From DATJGF01 sp035495315 (GTDB lineage: Bacteria > Verrucomicrobiota > Verrucomicrobiia > Limisphaerales > UBA8199), in NCBI GenBank assembly GCA_035495315.1, contig DATJGF010000231.1, positions 1-31,203 on the forward strand: a stretch of DNA of 31,203 nucleotides, written 5' to 3'. Shown here piece by piece: positions 15,321 through 24,081 of this stretch. The notes beneath the pieces were generated by a model. That model searched no databases, was not told the origin of the DNA, and worked only from the letters and a program-made list of their open reading frames with translations. How positions within the stretch are numbered: position 1 is the stretch's first letter; every line of letters begins with the position of its first letter. The translations under genes and the position numbers were made by a program.

Positions 15321-16352
15321 ATGGGCAGCTGGACCAAAAGCAAAGTATTGTTGAAAAGAGCGCTTGGCCGATGCGCCATTTCGGTTGCCGTGAGCTTGCC
15401 CCATACCAGATCGCGTTTAGCTCCCATCGGACTGCGCTGTTCGGGAGGGTTGTTTGCGGATCGCACTGTGACAATCCCACTGGATCAGGGCCGCAAGCTT
15501 CGCTTGACTCACATTGACGATTCATACTTGCCGTTTGAACTCTTTTGGCGTGGGGCAAATTATTATGAACCGATCACCCGCAGGGTTCTCGAAGCCCTGG
15601 TTCAGCCAGGCACAACCTTTATCGATGTGGGCGCGCACATCGGGTTTTTTTCACTGATCGTAGGCTCATCCCCTGCCCAGCCGCAGGTGATCGCTTTTGA
15701 ACCCAACCCGCAGAACGTCCGTAGTCTGGTCGCTAACCTAAAAGCGAATAACCTCACGAATGCCGTTTGTGAATCCCTCGCAATTTCCGACCGAGACGGA
15801 ATCGGCACACTTTACCTGACCGAGTCCGACATGAGCGCCTCGTTGATGAAGGATTTCCAAGCCGAAGACACTCGACAGATAGGGAGCATCACAGTGCCGA
15901 CGACCACTTTGGACACTTATATGGAGCAACGCCAAATGACTGGTCCCATGGTGATCAAGGTTGATATGGAAGGCCACGAACCCGCTTTCTTTCGTGGTGC
16001 AGTCGCTACCCTCGAGAGATACCGCCCGGATATTCTGTTGGAGGTACTATACAACATGGATGAGGAGTTAGTTGCCCAGCTCAAATCTCTCGGATACAAC
16101 TTTTATCCAATCACTGACAAAAGCTTCGAGGAGGAAGATATGCCGCGGCTCGTCAAGCGCTTTCCGTTTTTATTCTTGAACCATCTGCTCTCTGCACGGC
16201 CAAAGGTCGAGCTTAGCGAATTGTTCGAGGGTGTGCGGCAAGGAATTGCCAACATTAACTTGTTGCACACCAGCAAACATTTCCCGAAAGAGCGGTGGCC
16301 ATTGCTGTGGCAAGCCGAACCTGACACGGAACGTCTCGAGTCCCAACCTTGA
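15321..16352 (+). CDS. FkbM-family methyltransferase
   Basis: The 343-aa SAM-dependent methyltransferase shows the FkbM signature: FIDVGAHIGFFSLIVG (100-115, SAM-binding motif I), VIAFEPNPQNVRSLVANLKA (123-142, motif II), LAISDRDGIGTLYL, and IKVDMEGHEPAFFRGA (212-227). Family members O-methylate sugars or polyketides and are common in surface-polysaccharide loci, which fits the divergent FemAB-like gene. The N-terminus has a 45-residue basic leader (KSKVLLKRALGRCAISVAVS) that may not all be translated; no ribosome-binding site supports the ATG. The C-terminal 90 residues are extra to the core. Confidence 0.9.
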   Translation: MGSWTKSKVLLKRALGRCAISVAVSLPHTRSRLAPIGLRCSGGLFADRTVTIPLDQGRKLRLTHIDDSYLPFELFWRGANYYEPITRRVLEALVQPGTTFIDVGAHIGFFSLIVGSSPAQPQVIAFEPNPQNVRSLVANLKANNLTNAVCESLAISDRDGIGTLYLTESDMSASLMKDFQAEDTRQIGSITVPTTTLDTYMEQRQMTGPMVIKVDMEGHEPAFFRGAVATLERYRPDILLEVLYNMDEELVAQLKSLGYNFYPITDKSFEEEDMPRLVKRFPFLFLNHLLSARPKVELSELFEGVRQGIANINLLHTSKHFPKERWPLLWQAEPDTERLESQP

Positions 16353-16357
16353 GGCCG

Positions 16358-16400
16358 GTTGCCCAAACGTTTTTGCGAAGGCCCAGCTCTCGCGAGGCCC
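16358..16400 (+). repeat. Diverged copy of the GTTGCCCAAACGTTT / GAGCTC palindrome family
   Basis: GTTGCCCAAACGTTT at 16358-16372 is identical to 10520-10534, and the following GGCCCAGCTCTCGCGAGGCC is a diverged left arm. The right arm is missing. It fills the gap between the FkbM gene and the lipoprotein gene and argues that the lipoprotein starts downstream of it. Confidence 0.6.
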
Positions 16401-16414
16401 AAACAATCAAGCCC

Positions 16415-16921
16415 ATGGTCAAAATGGCCCTTTTCTGCGTTGCGAGCGTCGCCGCAATGGCGCTGTGCTCCTGTGCGACCTCGTATCAGACCGCAAAAGG
16501 CGGGACGGGTTACGCTTCGACTCAGACCGCAACCAATGAATTCGACGTGAGTTTCCAAGGCAATGCCGACACCGAAGTTGAACGTGCCTATGATTTCGCC
16601 CTGTTGCGCTCCGCCGAAGTTACCTTGGAGCACTGCTGTCGCTTTTTCTCGGTGCTGGATGTAACGAATACCAGTTCAGCGAAGCGTTATACATCGGTCT
16701 ACCGAACCTACTGCAGCATGCCTATGGTTGGCGCTCAGGACTTCGGCCGTTACGATTATATCGTTGCGCCCTCCATGGTTCAGGTCCAACAGCCGAGCAT
16801 CTATTTTACACCCGGAGTCGTGCTGCATATCAGATGTTTTCCAGAAAAACCGGAACGATCGTTTGCCTACGACGCCGAGGCGTTGCGACAGACACTAAGA
16901 AAAACGTACAAGCTGCGTTAG
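16415..16921 (+). CDS. CC0125/CC1285-type lipoprotein
   Basis: Starting at ATG 16415 the product is 168 aa with a lipoprotein signal: hydrophobic ALFCVASVAAMALCSC with the acceptor C20 in the lipobox LCSC. The mature part reads TGYASTQTATNEFDVSFQGN, then ERAYDFALLRSAEVTLEHCCRFFSVLD, the pattern G-Y...N.F.V.F.GN..T..ER...F.L.R.AE.TL of the CC0125/CC1285 family of unknown function. Later VLHIRCFPEKPE matches the usual V...I.C...P end. Likely an outer-membrane-anchored periplasmic protein. An in-frame start at 16349 is rejected because it translates the repeat. ATG 16424 is also possible. Confidence 0.75.
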   Translation: MVKMALFCVASVAAMALCSCATSYQTAKGGTGYASTQTATNEFDVSFQGNADTEVERAYDFALLRSAEVTLEHCCRFFSVLDVTNTSSAKRYTSVYRTYCSMPMVGAQDFGRYDYIVAPSMVQVQQPSIYFTPGVVLHIRCFPEKPERSFAYDAEALRQTLRKTYKLR

Positions 16922-16948
16922 CTTGTGCTCAGAGTCCCCCTCTTCGAA

Positions 16949-17575
16949 TTAGGTGAACCAGACCTGGAGCATCTTCGCTGTTGCTACAAGCGCGAACGCC
17001 AGTGAGAGATACCACAATGATTGCTTCTTCGTTACCAGGCAGATTGAGCCGAGGGCGATAGCAATTTGGAAAATGGCAATCGCCAGGCCCATGCCACCGC
17101 CATGCGTGCTTGCCACCCCTGCCGCGGCGCGAGCGGTATCGCGCTGCTTTTCCAGTTCCCGAGCCTCGGCCATTATTTTCTCCTCATCGGACTTATATTT
17201 GGCGATCTTGGCCTCAACAGCAGCTCGACTCTGATCAGAATCGGCAACCTTGCCGGTTTTTGCCGAGGTCTCGTTCAACGCCTCGTAGAGATTCTGCTTG
17301 ATCGATTTTGCCTGGTAGTAACTCCATTGGTCCGATGCTTTGGCTTGGTCGAACGTTGAATTATTCAATTCCACCAGGACTTTGCTCGAGTATTTGCCGG
17401 CCCATTGGTTAGCCACCGCTGCCAGCACGGCAATAAACACCAACGATATCGCAGTGTACTTGGTCCAACCCTCGCGCCGTTCTTTTTCCTTTTGCTCCGC
17501 GCGATCTGCCTTCAGGTCGGCGATAAACCCTTTGAGTTCGGCAACTTCTTGATCCAGTTCTCTGACGTTGTTCAT
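16949..17575 (-). CDS. DUF4337-like membrane protein with coiled coils
   Basis: The 208-aa product begins with a charged coiled coil (3-36, ELDQEVAELKGFIADLKADR), then TM1 (about 40-58, YTAISLVFIAVLAAVANQWA), and the family-like stretch QAKASDQWSYYQAKSIKQNL (77-96). A second coiled coil spans 115-152 (KYKSDEEKIMAEARELEKQR). Two more membrane segments follow at about 162-181 and 186-205. Order and the DQW-YYQAK motif resemble DUF4337 proteins of unknown function. The ATG at 17573-17575 is chosen because the residues upstream do not fit. It is convergent with the lipoprotein gene, 27 bp apart. Confidence 0.72.
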   Translation of the reverse strand: MNNVRELDQEVAELKGFIADLKADRAEQKEKERREGWTKYTAISLVFIAVLAAVANQWAGKYSSKVLVELNNSTFDQAKASDQWSYYQAKSIKQNLYEALNETSAKTGKVADSDQSRAAVEAKIAKYKSDEEKIMAEARELEKQRDTARAAAGVASTHGGGMGLAIAIFQIAIALGSICLVTKKQSLWYLSLAFALVATAKMLQVWFT

Positions 17576-17656
17576 AAAAGGCTTAATGTGGCAAGGTAGG
17601 CGCACGGACCCGATCAAGCTCTCAGCTCGAATGCCTAGGGTCGTGAAAGCGTTCTA

Positions 17657-18586
17657 TTATTCGTTCCGGTCTGAGAGAAAGCGTTCGGCATCAATTGCGG
17701 CGGCGCAGCCCATGCCGGCAGCAGTCACTGCCTGACGATAAACGCGATCGGCACAATCACCCGCAACAAATACACCCGGCACATTTGTTGCCGTGCCGTG
17801 TTTCGCAATGATATAGCCATGCTCGTCCATGTTGATGAGGCCTTTGAAAATTTGCGTGTTGGGAAGATGGCCGATGGCGACAAAGACACCAGCCGCATCT
17901 AAAACGCTTTCGTTTCCGGTCTCGAGATTCTTTAAACGCACACCGGTAACCTTGCCTCGCTTGACGTCAAGAATATCTGTCACTACGGAATTCCAAACCG
18001 GTTTAATCTTTTCATGGGCGAGGGTCCGTTGCGCCATAACTTTAGAAGCGCGAAGAGTATCGCGCCGGTGCACCAGGTAAACAATTGATCCGAACCGGGT
18101 CAGATAAGTCGCTTCTTCACAAGCCGAATCGCCTCCACCCACGACGACCAAAGGCTGGCTACGGAACATCGGCAGCGCGCCATCACAAGTGGCACAATAC
18201 GTCACGCCCTTTGTCTCGAGCTTGAGTTCATTTTCAAGACCTAGATGCCGATGACTCGCACCGCTCGCAATGATTATTGTTTCGGCCGAAATAGGTTCGC
18301 CATCGACGGTGAGGCCAAATGGCGGCTTGGACAAATCGACTTTTTCCACTGTGCCGAACTGGACCCGCGCCCCGAACCGCTCAGCCTGCTTCTGCATGCG
18401 CACCATCAGTTCGTAACCGTCAATGCCCTCAGGAAAACCGGGATAATTCTCGACCACAGTTGTCGTAGTCAGCAAACCGCCGGGCTGCCGTCCGGTGAGG
18501 ACGAGCGGCCGAAGATTGGCGCGCGCGGTGTAAAGCGCCGCCGTCAGACCGGCACAACCCGAACCGATAATGACTACTTTTTCCAT
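17657..18586 (-). CDS. trxB: Thioredoxin-disulfide reductase
   Basis: The 309-aa FAD enzyme uses NADPH to reduce thioredoxin. It shows the FAD loop GSGCAGLTAALYTARA (8-23), the redox-active CATC at 131-134 in TYCATCDGALP, the NADPH-binding VVGGGDSACEEATYL (148-162), HRRDTLRASK for the 2'-phosphate, and the C-terminal FAD motif GVFVAGDCADRVYRQAVTAAG. All key residues are present and the length is normal. The ATG at 18584-18586 begins right at the first beta strand. It may serve the exported peroxidase pathway indirectly through thioredoxin; that link is inference. Confidence 0.96.
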   Translation of the reverse strand: MEKVVIIGSGCAGLTAALYTARANLRPLVLTGRQPGGLLTTTTVVENYPGFPEGIDGYELMVRMQKQAERFGARVQFGTVEKVDLSKPPFGLTVDGEPISAETIIIASGASHRHLGLENELKLETKGVTYCATCDGALPMFRSQPLVVVGGGDSACEEATYLTRFGSIVYLVHRRDTLRASKVMAQRTLAHEKIKPVWNSVVTDILDVKRGKVTGVRLKNLETGNESVLDAAGVFVAIGHLPNTQIFKGLINMDEHGYIIAKHGTATNVPGVFVAGDCADRVYRQAVTAAGMGCAAAIDAERFLSDRNE

Positions 18587-18699
18587 AAAGGGGCAAAAAG
18601 TAGAGCCGATAGGCAGCTATGGCAAGTGGCGAGTAAAAATTCAACAACAACAACGGAATACATTGATGGCCAGTGCCTTGCGCTTGAAAGCGTCAAGTT

Positions 18700-18795
18700 G
18701 AAAGGATGCCTCCGACCGAATCCCAAATCCGAATCCAAAATCCGGACCCAAGGGGCAAATAGAGAATTCGGAGCCTCGGATTTCGGCTTACAGAG
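18700..18795. repeat. CCGAATCC / GGATTTCGG imperfect repeat tract
   Basis: The tract has three A/C-rich units of the form AATCCCAAATCCGAATCC (about 18719-18746), followed by GAATTCGGAGCCTCGGATTTCGG (about 18769-18787) as a partial complement. It lies between the trxB start and the next small gene, in the same kind of position as the other repeat families. Confidence 0.4.
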
Positions 18796-18799
18796 TGGG

Positions 18800-19162
18800 C
18801 TACGTGCCACTCCGGGGTTGCTTACGCCAGCGATTCAATCGCCAGAAGACGCAACCAAAGAATATCGCTCCGCAGCCGTTCACTCCACTTGTATAGCCCA
18901 GTTTGTAGCTGAGGCCCGTGTTGTTTTGCGAATAGATAGTCACGTCGCGTCCGACCAGCAGGTTTGGCATCGACATCGGCATGAGCGCTCCTTGCACAAT
19001 CCCACGACTGAAACCCGCTGGACGCGCGCTCCGTTCGAGCGACGAGGACAGGTAATTAAGGATAATCCCAATGGCAGCCGCCAGGAGCAAAATGCCGAGC
19101 ACACGCACTAAAACGTTTCGGACGCGTCGCCAGACAGAGACTTTAACTTGTATGTCTGTCAT
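18800..19162 (-). CDS. Small membrane protein of unknown function
   Basis: The 120-aa product has TM1 at about 13-42 (RRVRNVLVRVLGILLLAAAI and on), a loop RGIVQGALMPMSMPNLLVGR (53-72) with DVTIYSQNNTGLSYKLGYTSG, and TM2 near 92-110 (NGCGAIFFGCVFWRL) ending in basic residues. The GALMP.S.PN motif next to NNTG..YKLGY looks conserved-protein-like, but I do not recognise a named family. ATG 19160-19162 lies only 20 bp from the start of the divergent methyltransferase. Confidence 0.6.
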   Translation of the reverse strand: MTDIQVKVSVWRRVRNVLVRVLGILLLAAAIGIILNYLSSSLERSARPAGFSRGIVQGALMPMSMPNLLVGRDVTIYSQNNTGLSYKLGYTSGVNGCGAIFFGCVFWRLNRWRKQPRSGT

Positions 19163-19182
19163 GAATTACGTAGAGCAACAGC

Positions 19183-19866
19183 ATGTTTTTGAGCCGCCGC
19201 AGCATGCAAGCAGAATATTTCGATGCGGAGCGACCTGCCATTGAATTGGCACATTTTTTCAAATCGTTGGGACGCGTAAACCGGTTTTTCGCATTTGCGG
19301 AACCTTTTCAGCGGCTCGTGCCCAGAAGGATTGGGACCGAAAAATGCCAGTCACTCTCGATCCTGGATCTGGGCGCCGGGGACGGGACGCTGGGCAACGA
19401 ACTCAACGCGTGGGCGCGGCGGCGGAATTGGAACTGGCATATCACAAATCTTGACCATAGCCTCCCGGCATTGCGTTTGAACCCAACGGCGTCCAACGTC
19501 GCAGCCTCGGCAACGGCCCTGCCGTTTCACGATAATAGTTTTGATCTCGTGATTGCCTCCCAAATGGCACACCATTTAGCCGACGAGCAAGTAATTCAAC
19601 TATTGCGCGAGTCTTGGCGAGTCGCCCGCCTGGCCATTTTTGTCAGCGACTTGCACCGAACGGTCGTACTGTATTCGCTACTTTGGATTTTGCTTCATAT
19701 TCAGGGACATACGGAGGTCTTTTGTGCCGATGGGCTGCTGTCCGTGAAACGCAGTTGGCGGGTTCCCGAACTCAAGCAGTTGGCAGCGAAGGCTGGGTTG
19801 TCGGAAGCTTATATTAGTGTCTTGTTTGGTACCCGCGTGATACTCGAAGCTTCTAAGCTTGCTTAA
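19183..19866 (+). CDS. Class I SAM-dependent methyltransferase
   Basis: The 227-aa product has motif I ILDLGAGDGTLGNEL (60-74), acidic residue D at the end of strand 2 (ITNLDHSLPALR), SATALPFHDNSFDLVIASQM (motif II/III, UbiE-like Methyltransf_11) and HHLADEQVIQLLRESWRVAR. The C-terminal part FVSDLHRTVVLYSLLWILL suggests a small hydrophobic helix. The substrate is unknown; related proteins methylate small molecules. ATG 19183 or ATG 19204 may be the start; the second gives more room between the divergent genes. Confidence 0.83.
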   Translation: MFLSRRSMQAEYFDAERPAIELAHFFKSLGRVNRFFAFAEPFQRLVPRRIGTEKCQSLSILDLGAGDGTLGNELNAWARRRNWNWHITNLDHSLPALRLNPTASNVAASATALPFHDNSFDLVIASQMAHHLADEQVIQLLRESWRVARLAIFVSDLHRTVVLYSLLWILLHIQGHTEVFCADGLLSVKRSWRVPELKQLAAKAGLSEAYISVLFGTRVILEASKLA

Positions 19867-20064
19867 ACTCGGCAATAACCCGGATACTTAACCGTGAAAG
19901 TACGGATAAGTTTTGTTGATGAAGCAACTTGCACCTGAAGTCCCTACATGGTAGACGCTTTCAAAGCTAAATCGGCTCCATATTACTTCCCGTAGAATGA
20001 TGTGCGCGCGCTTTTGCCGCGCGCTCCCGCGGGGTGGTGCCCCAGCTCGAGGAATTTACTGCGT

Positions 20065-23000
20065 ATGCGCTTCAAACGAGAATGCTTCGCGATCATTCTC
20101 ATGACTCTCGCGGCAGAGCTGGCTGGGAACTCCCTCAGCCGGGCGCAAGGGATTTTTCCAGATCCTCAACTGGACGCGGCGGTTTCCTCCACTCTGGGTA
20201 AAGCACCCGGAACCGTCACCCTCAACGACCTGGCGCTTTTGACGTGCCTATCGGCGTGCAATCGCCAGATCACTAACCTTGCGGGGTTGGACCAAGCGAC
20301 CAATCTCTTGGCCCTGTTTGTCAGCGGCAACAGCATCCAGGACCTCAAACCCATAGCTGCTCTGCTTCAACTGACCTCGCTCGACGCCGGTCAAAACGCG
20401 ATCCAAAACCTCGGACCATTAGTCAACCTCACCAACCTAACTTGCCTTAGCTTGAGTGAAAATCCGGCCACCAACTACTGGGTTATCTCCAATTTGACCC
20501 ATCTAAGCACTCTGACGATCCGCGGAGGCAACTTGAAAAACCTCGACCTCCTGCGGCCTTTGAGCAGCCTATCATTTTTAACGCTCTGGAGGAATGGCAT
20601 CACTGATACGTCACCTTTGGCAGAGCTCACAAACCTCATAACCGCGGATCTACGATGGAATAATATTGGCCAGGCGACCAATAACCTTGCTTGGCCTCCA
20701 AATCTCGTAAATTTGTACTTGGGAGCCAATACCCTGAGCAATGCGCCCTTGTTGTTGAACCTTCGTAATCTGACATTGCTCAATCTGGACGACAACTGCC
20801 TGCGCAATCTTTTCCCATTAACGGATTTGACTAACCTGACGTACCTCGCCGCAAGTCGCAATCCAATCACGAATTACTCGACATTGACAAATCTGACGTC
20901 GTTGGCGAGCCTGGAGTTACGAGGCAACAACCTCACCAATCTCAGCTTCCTTTCCACCGCCATAGGCTTGTTCTACCTGGATTTAACCTACAACCAGCTC
21001 AGTGATACGGCCGGTCTGCCGGCACTGACAAATCTTCAATCTCTCGTATTGGCCGGCAATCCGCTCATTAATTATGCAGCACTCGCGGGGATGCAGCAAG
21101 TGACCAACCTTTGGCTGTTCGAGAATAAAATAAGCAATGCGGTAGTGGTCACCAACCTCACTAGGCTTGCCTATTTGAATCTGGAACGGAACCGAATCAC
21201 AAGCTTAGCCCCGCTATTAACGTTAACAAATCTAACCGGACTCGCGCTGAGCCGAAATTCCGTGACGGATTACTCTGGCCTAACCGGCCTGACCAATCTA
21301 TCGAATTTGCGGTTGGATGCCTCTCGTCTCGTTGACCTCAATCTTCTGACTAATCTGGTTGACCTTGCATTCCTGAGCCTGGATCGCAACCAAATAGTCG
21401 ATCTTTCACCCTTGACGAATTTCCTTCAACTGCGGGACCTCTACTTGCAACGCAATTGCATCTCCAGCTTGCAACCACTGCTTTCACTTCCCCAACTTGC
21501 CAACGTCGATATTAGCCGCAATTTCCTGGACTTGAGACCCGGCACGACAACGTCCTTACTTATCCAAACCCTGCAATCACAGCGTACGGGCATTCTGCCG
21601 TGCGGTTGCACCGTCTCTAACGCGGATTGGACCCAACCTTGCCAGGGCGTCAGAGTGGCCTACCTCCCCACTAATCAACCACCTAACCTGTCCGTCTTGC
21701 CGAAATGGTTCATTCCGTGCAATACCAATTCAGAGCTGGCAATGACGGTCACCGAGTATCCTCTACCGGAGGAGCCTTTGACGGTTACAGCGATTACGAC
21801 GAATTCTGATTTGATCGCGGTGTCGCCGGGTGCTTTGGCTGGAACTAATGAAACCCGGATATTGGAAGTATTGGCAGGTTGTAATGTTGTCAGCAACGCG
21901 GCTTGGGTGACTTTGAACGCCGTCGATGATGTCGGCTTGAGCGCCAACGCAGTGGTTCGGGTTACAGTCGTGCCAAATCTCATTGTGACCAACCTATGTG
22001 CCGCGATTAACCAGGATCTGCTATCGGCGCTTAGCACTTCGACGCAAAAGCCAACGGAGCTCCTGAGCGTCGTTGATTTGTTGAATTTGACAAACCTCGA
22101 TTTGGGGAATGCATCCCTCGATACTTCATGCGTGATACACTGGTTGACCAATCTCACTCACCTTGGACTGGCGGGTTCGCACAGCAATCTCGATTTCATT
22201 ACCAACCTTGCTCAACTAACCGATGTGACACTCGATAACACTGTCGTGCAAGACCTCTTTCCACTGGTCCAGTTGCCGTTCCTGACACAATTGCGAATCA
22301 TCTCCGGCCACGCCACTAATCTTAGCATCGTCATAACGCAACTAGGACAGTTGGTCACACTCGACCTTACCGGGAATTCAATCAGTAATCTCGACTTTCT
22401 GGGAAACCTGACGCAACTGCAATCGCTTAATCTTGATAATAATCGTGTGACCGACCTCTCAGCCTTGAGCAGCTTGACCAACCTCCAATCCTTGTTTTTA
22501 CAACAGAACTTCCTGGTCGACATTGGGCCGCTTACGAATCTGTCTCACCTGTCCGCGCTGGACTTAAGGCTTAACCTGCTGGCTCTCGACAGCAGCTCCA
22601 CCGCGCTCGGAATCCTCAACACGCTCACCTACAACGGAGCTAACGTGCTATACTGGCCACAACGGGCTCCGCCCACAATCCTGCTGCCGACCGTTTGCTT
22701 CGTTCAGACAAACCTGATCTCCACTATTTCTTTTACTGTCTTCGATAACTCGTTTTACCCCCCCTCCTTCTTAGTACACGCATTTTCACAGGATCCGAAT
22801 CTGCTGCCGAATGAGAATCTGGCCGTGGCAAGTACCAACAATCGCGATTGGTTCCTCAGTTTAACACCAGCCCCCGACAGCGAAGGTTTGGCGCCCATCA
22901 CGTTGAGCGCAACCAATGACGCGGGCTTGGGATCGACTGCCGTGTTGCGGGTCAATGTCGTTGTGCCCGTACCGGTGTCGGTTCCCGACCCTAACCTTCT

Positions 23001-24081
23001 GAGCGCCCTTTCGGTTGCCTGGGGTAAATCGCCCGCCACTGTTAACTCAGTAGATTTTCTCGGCTCAACCAGCCTGAATCTGGCGAATGCAGGCATTTCC
23101 AATCTCACAGGGCTCAGTTCGGCTACCAACATGACCAGCCTGTATTTGGATAACAATAACATAGTCGATCTCAGTCCGTTGGCTATGCTCAATCAGCTTT
23201 CCTGGCTCTCCGCTTCGAACAACCTCATAACCGATGCATCGCCGCTTCAGCAACTGCCTCAATTGCAGTTCTTGAATCTGAGCCTAAATCCTATCACCAA
23301 TTATGACGTATTCTTGACGGGCTTCACTCAGCTCAGTTCGTTGTATCTGGCAGGTAACGCGATGCGTAGTCTGACCTTTCTAACAAACCTGAGCCAACTC
23401 ACCGTCCTGAGCCTGGCGACTAATCTAATTTGGGATTTGCCTCCGCTTGGAAGCCTCACCAATCTTAATGTCCTATTACTTGGACAAAACCTGCTCACCA
23501 ACATTTCGCCGCTCCAGACTTTGCTTGCCATTGGCGCACTTGATCTCACCCTCAATCAGTTGGACCTCAGCACCGGTTCCGGAGCATTGGCTACCATCGG
23601 AGCATTCCAAACCAGAGGATCATCTGTGTTATATTTGCCGCAACTGCCTCTGGATAGCGATGGCGATGGCATGCCGGACGCCTGGGAGATTGCTCATGGA
23701 CTCAACCCCTACGATTCCCGCGACGCCTTGCAGGACAGCGATGGCGATAGCTGCCCCAATCTGCTGGAATATATGCTTGGAACAGACCCACAAAATCCCG
23801 CGGACGGATCGGCTAACTTCGTCAGTTTCGCAGTAATGGAAGCTGGAGTGAATCATCTGTGGCTGCAATTTAGACGGCCCCATGCGCCTGTCCATCCGCA
23901 ATGTATACCCGAAGTATCAGGCGATCGGCTGACGTGGTACTCCGATCCGCAACACGTGCAGCAGGTAAGCATTGTGCCGTTGGATAGCGACTTTGACATT
24001 ATGACTGTCAAGGACACCACTCCCATCGGTTTATCGCATCCCCGCTTTTTCAGATTGCGTGTTACGCAGAATCTTCAATAA
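20065..24081 (+). CDS. Giant secreted protein with three leucine-rich-repeat modules
   Basis: Start ATG 20065 has AGGAA upstream at 20050-20054; the product is 1338 aa with a signal peptide (residues 1-29). Three modules each begin with a cap like FPDPQLDAAVSSTLGKAPGT and carry 22-residue LRRs (pattern I..L.PL..LTNL..L.L..N). Module 1 (about 30-500) has some 19 repeats, module 2 (about 637-860) some nine and module 3 (about 970-1190) nine or so. Ig-like linkers lie at about 507-636 and 866-967. A DSDGDGMPDAWE / DSDGDSCPNLLEY calcium-binding stretch (about 1194-1240) and a C-terminal RFFRLRV end follow. The internalin-like LRR suggests a surface binding protein. Confidence 0.9.
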   Translation: MRFKRECFAIILMTLAAELAGNSLSRAQGIFPDPQLDAAVSSTLGKAPGTVTLNDLALLTCLSACNRQITNLAGLDQATNLLALFVSGNSIQDLKPIAALLQLTSLDAGQNAIQNLGPLVNLTNLTCLSLSENPATNYWVISNLTHLSTLTIRGGNLKNLDLLRPLSSLSFLTLWRNGITDTSPLAELTNLITADLRWNNIGQATNNLAWPPNLVNLYLGANTLSNAPLLLNLRNLTLLNLDDNCLRNLFPLTDLTNLTYLAASRNPITNYSTLTNLTSLASLELRGNNLTNLSFLSTAIGLFYLDLTYNQLSDTAGLPALTNLQSLVLAGNPLINYAALAGMQQVTNLWLFENKISNAVVVTNLTRLAYLNLERNRITSLAPLLTLTNLTGLALSRNSVTDYSGLTGLTNLSNLRLDASRLVDLNLLTNLVDLAFLSLDRNQIVDLSPLTNFLQLRDLYLQRNCISSLQPLLSLPQLANVDISRNFLDLRPGTTTSLLIQTLQSQRTGILPCGCTVSNADWTQPCQGVRVAYLPTNQPPNLSVLPKWFIPCNTNSELAMTVTEYPLPEEPLTVTAITTNSDLIAVSPGALAGTNETRILEVLAGCNVVSNAAWVTLNAVDDVGLSANAVVRVTVVPNLIVTNLCAAINQDLLSALSTSTQKPTELLSVVDLLNLTNLDLGNASLDTSCVIHWLTNLTHLGLAGSHSNLDFITNLAQLTDVTLDNTVVQDLFPLVQLPFLTQLRIISGHATNLSIVITQLGQLVTLDLTGNSISNLDFLGNLTQLQSLNLDNNRVTDLSALSSLTNLQSLFLQQNFLVDIGPLTNLSHLSALDLRLNLLALDSSSTALGILNTLTYNGANVLYWPQRAPPTILLPTVCFVQTNLISTISFTVFDNSFYPPSFLVHAFSQDPNLLPNENLAVASTNNRDWFLSLTPAPDSEGLAPITLSATNDAGLGSTAVLRVNVVVPVPVSVPDPNLLSALSVAWGKSPATVNSVDFLGSTSLNLANAGISNLTGLSSATNMTSLYLDNNNIVDLSPLAMLNQLSWLSASNNLITDASPLQQLPQLQFLNLSLNPITNYDVFLTGFTQLSSLYLAGNAMRSLTFLTNLSQLTVLSLATNLIWDLPPLGSLTNLNVLLLGQNLLTNISPLQTLLAIGALDLTLNQLDLSTGSGALATIGAFQTRGSSVLYLPQLPLDSDGDGMPDAWEIAHGLNPYDSRDALQDSDGDSCPNLLEYMLGTDPQNPADGSANFVSFAVMEAGVNHLWLQFRRPHAPVHPQCIPEVSGDRLTWYSDPQHVQQVSIVPLDSDFDIMTVKDTTPIGLSHPRFFRLRVTQNLQ

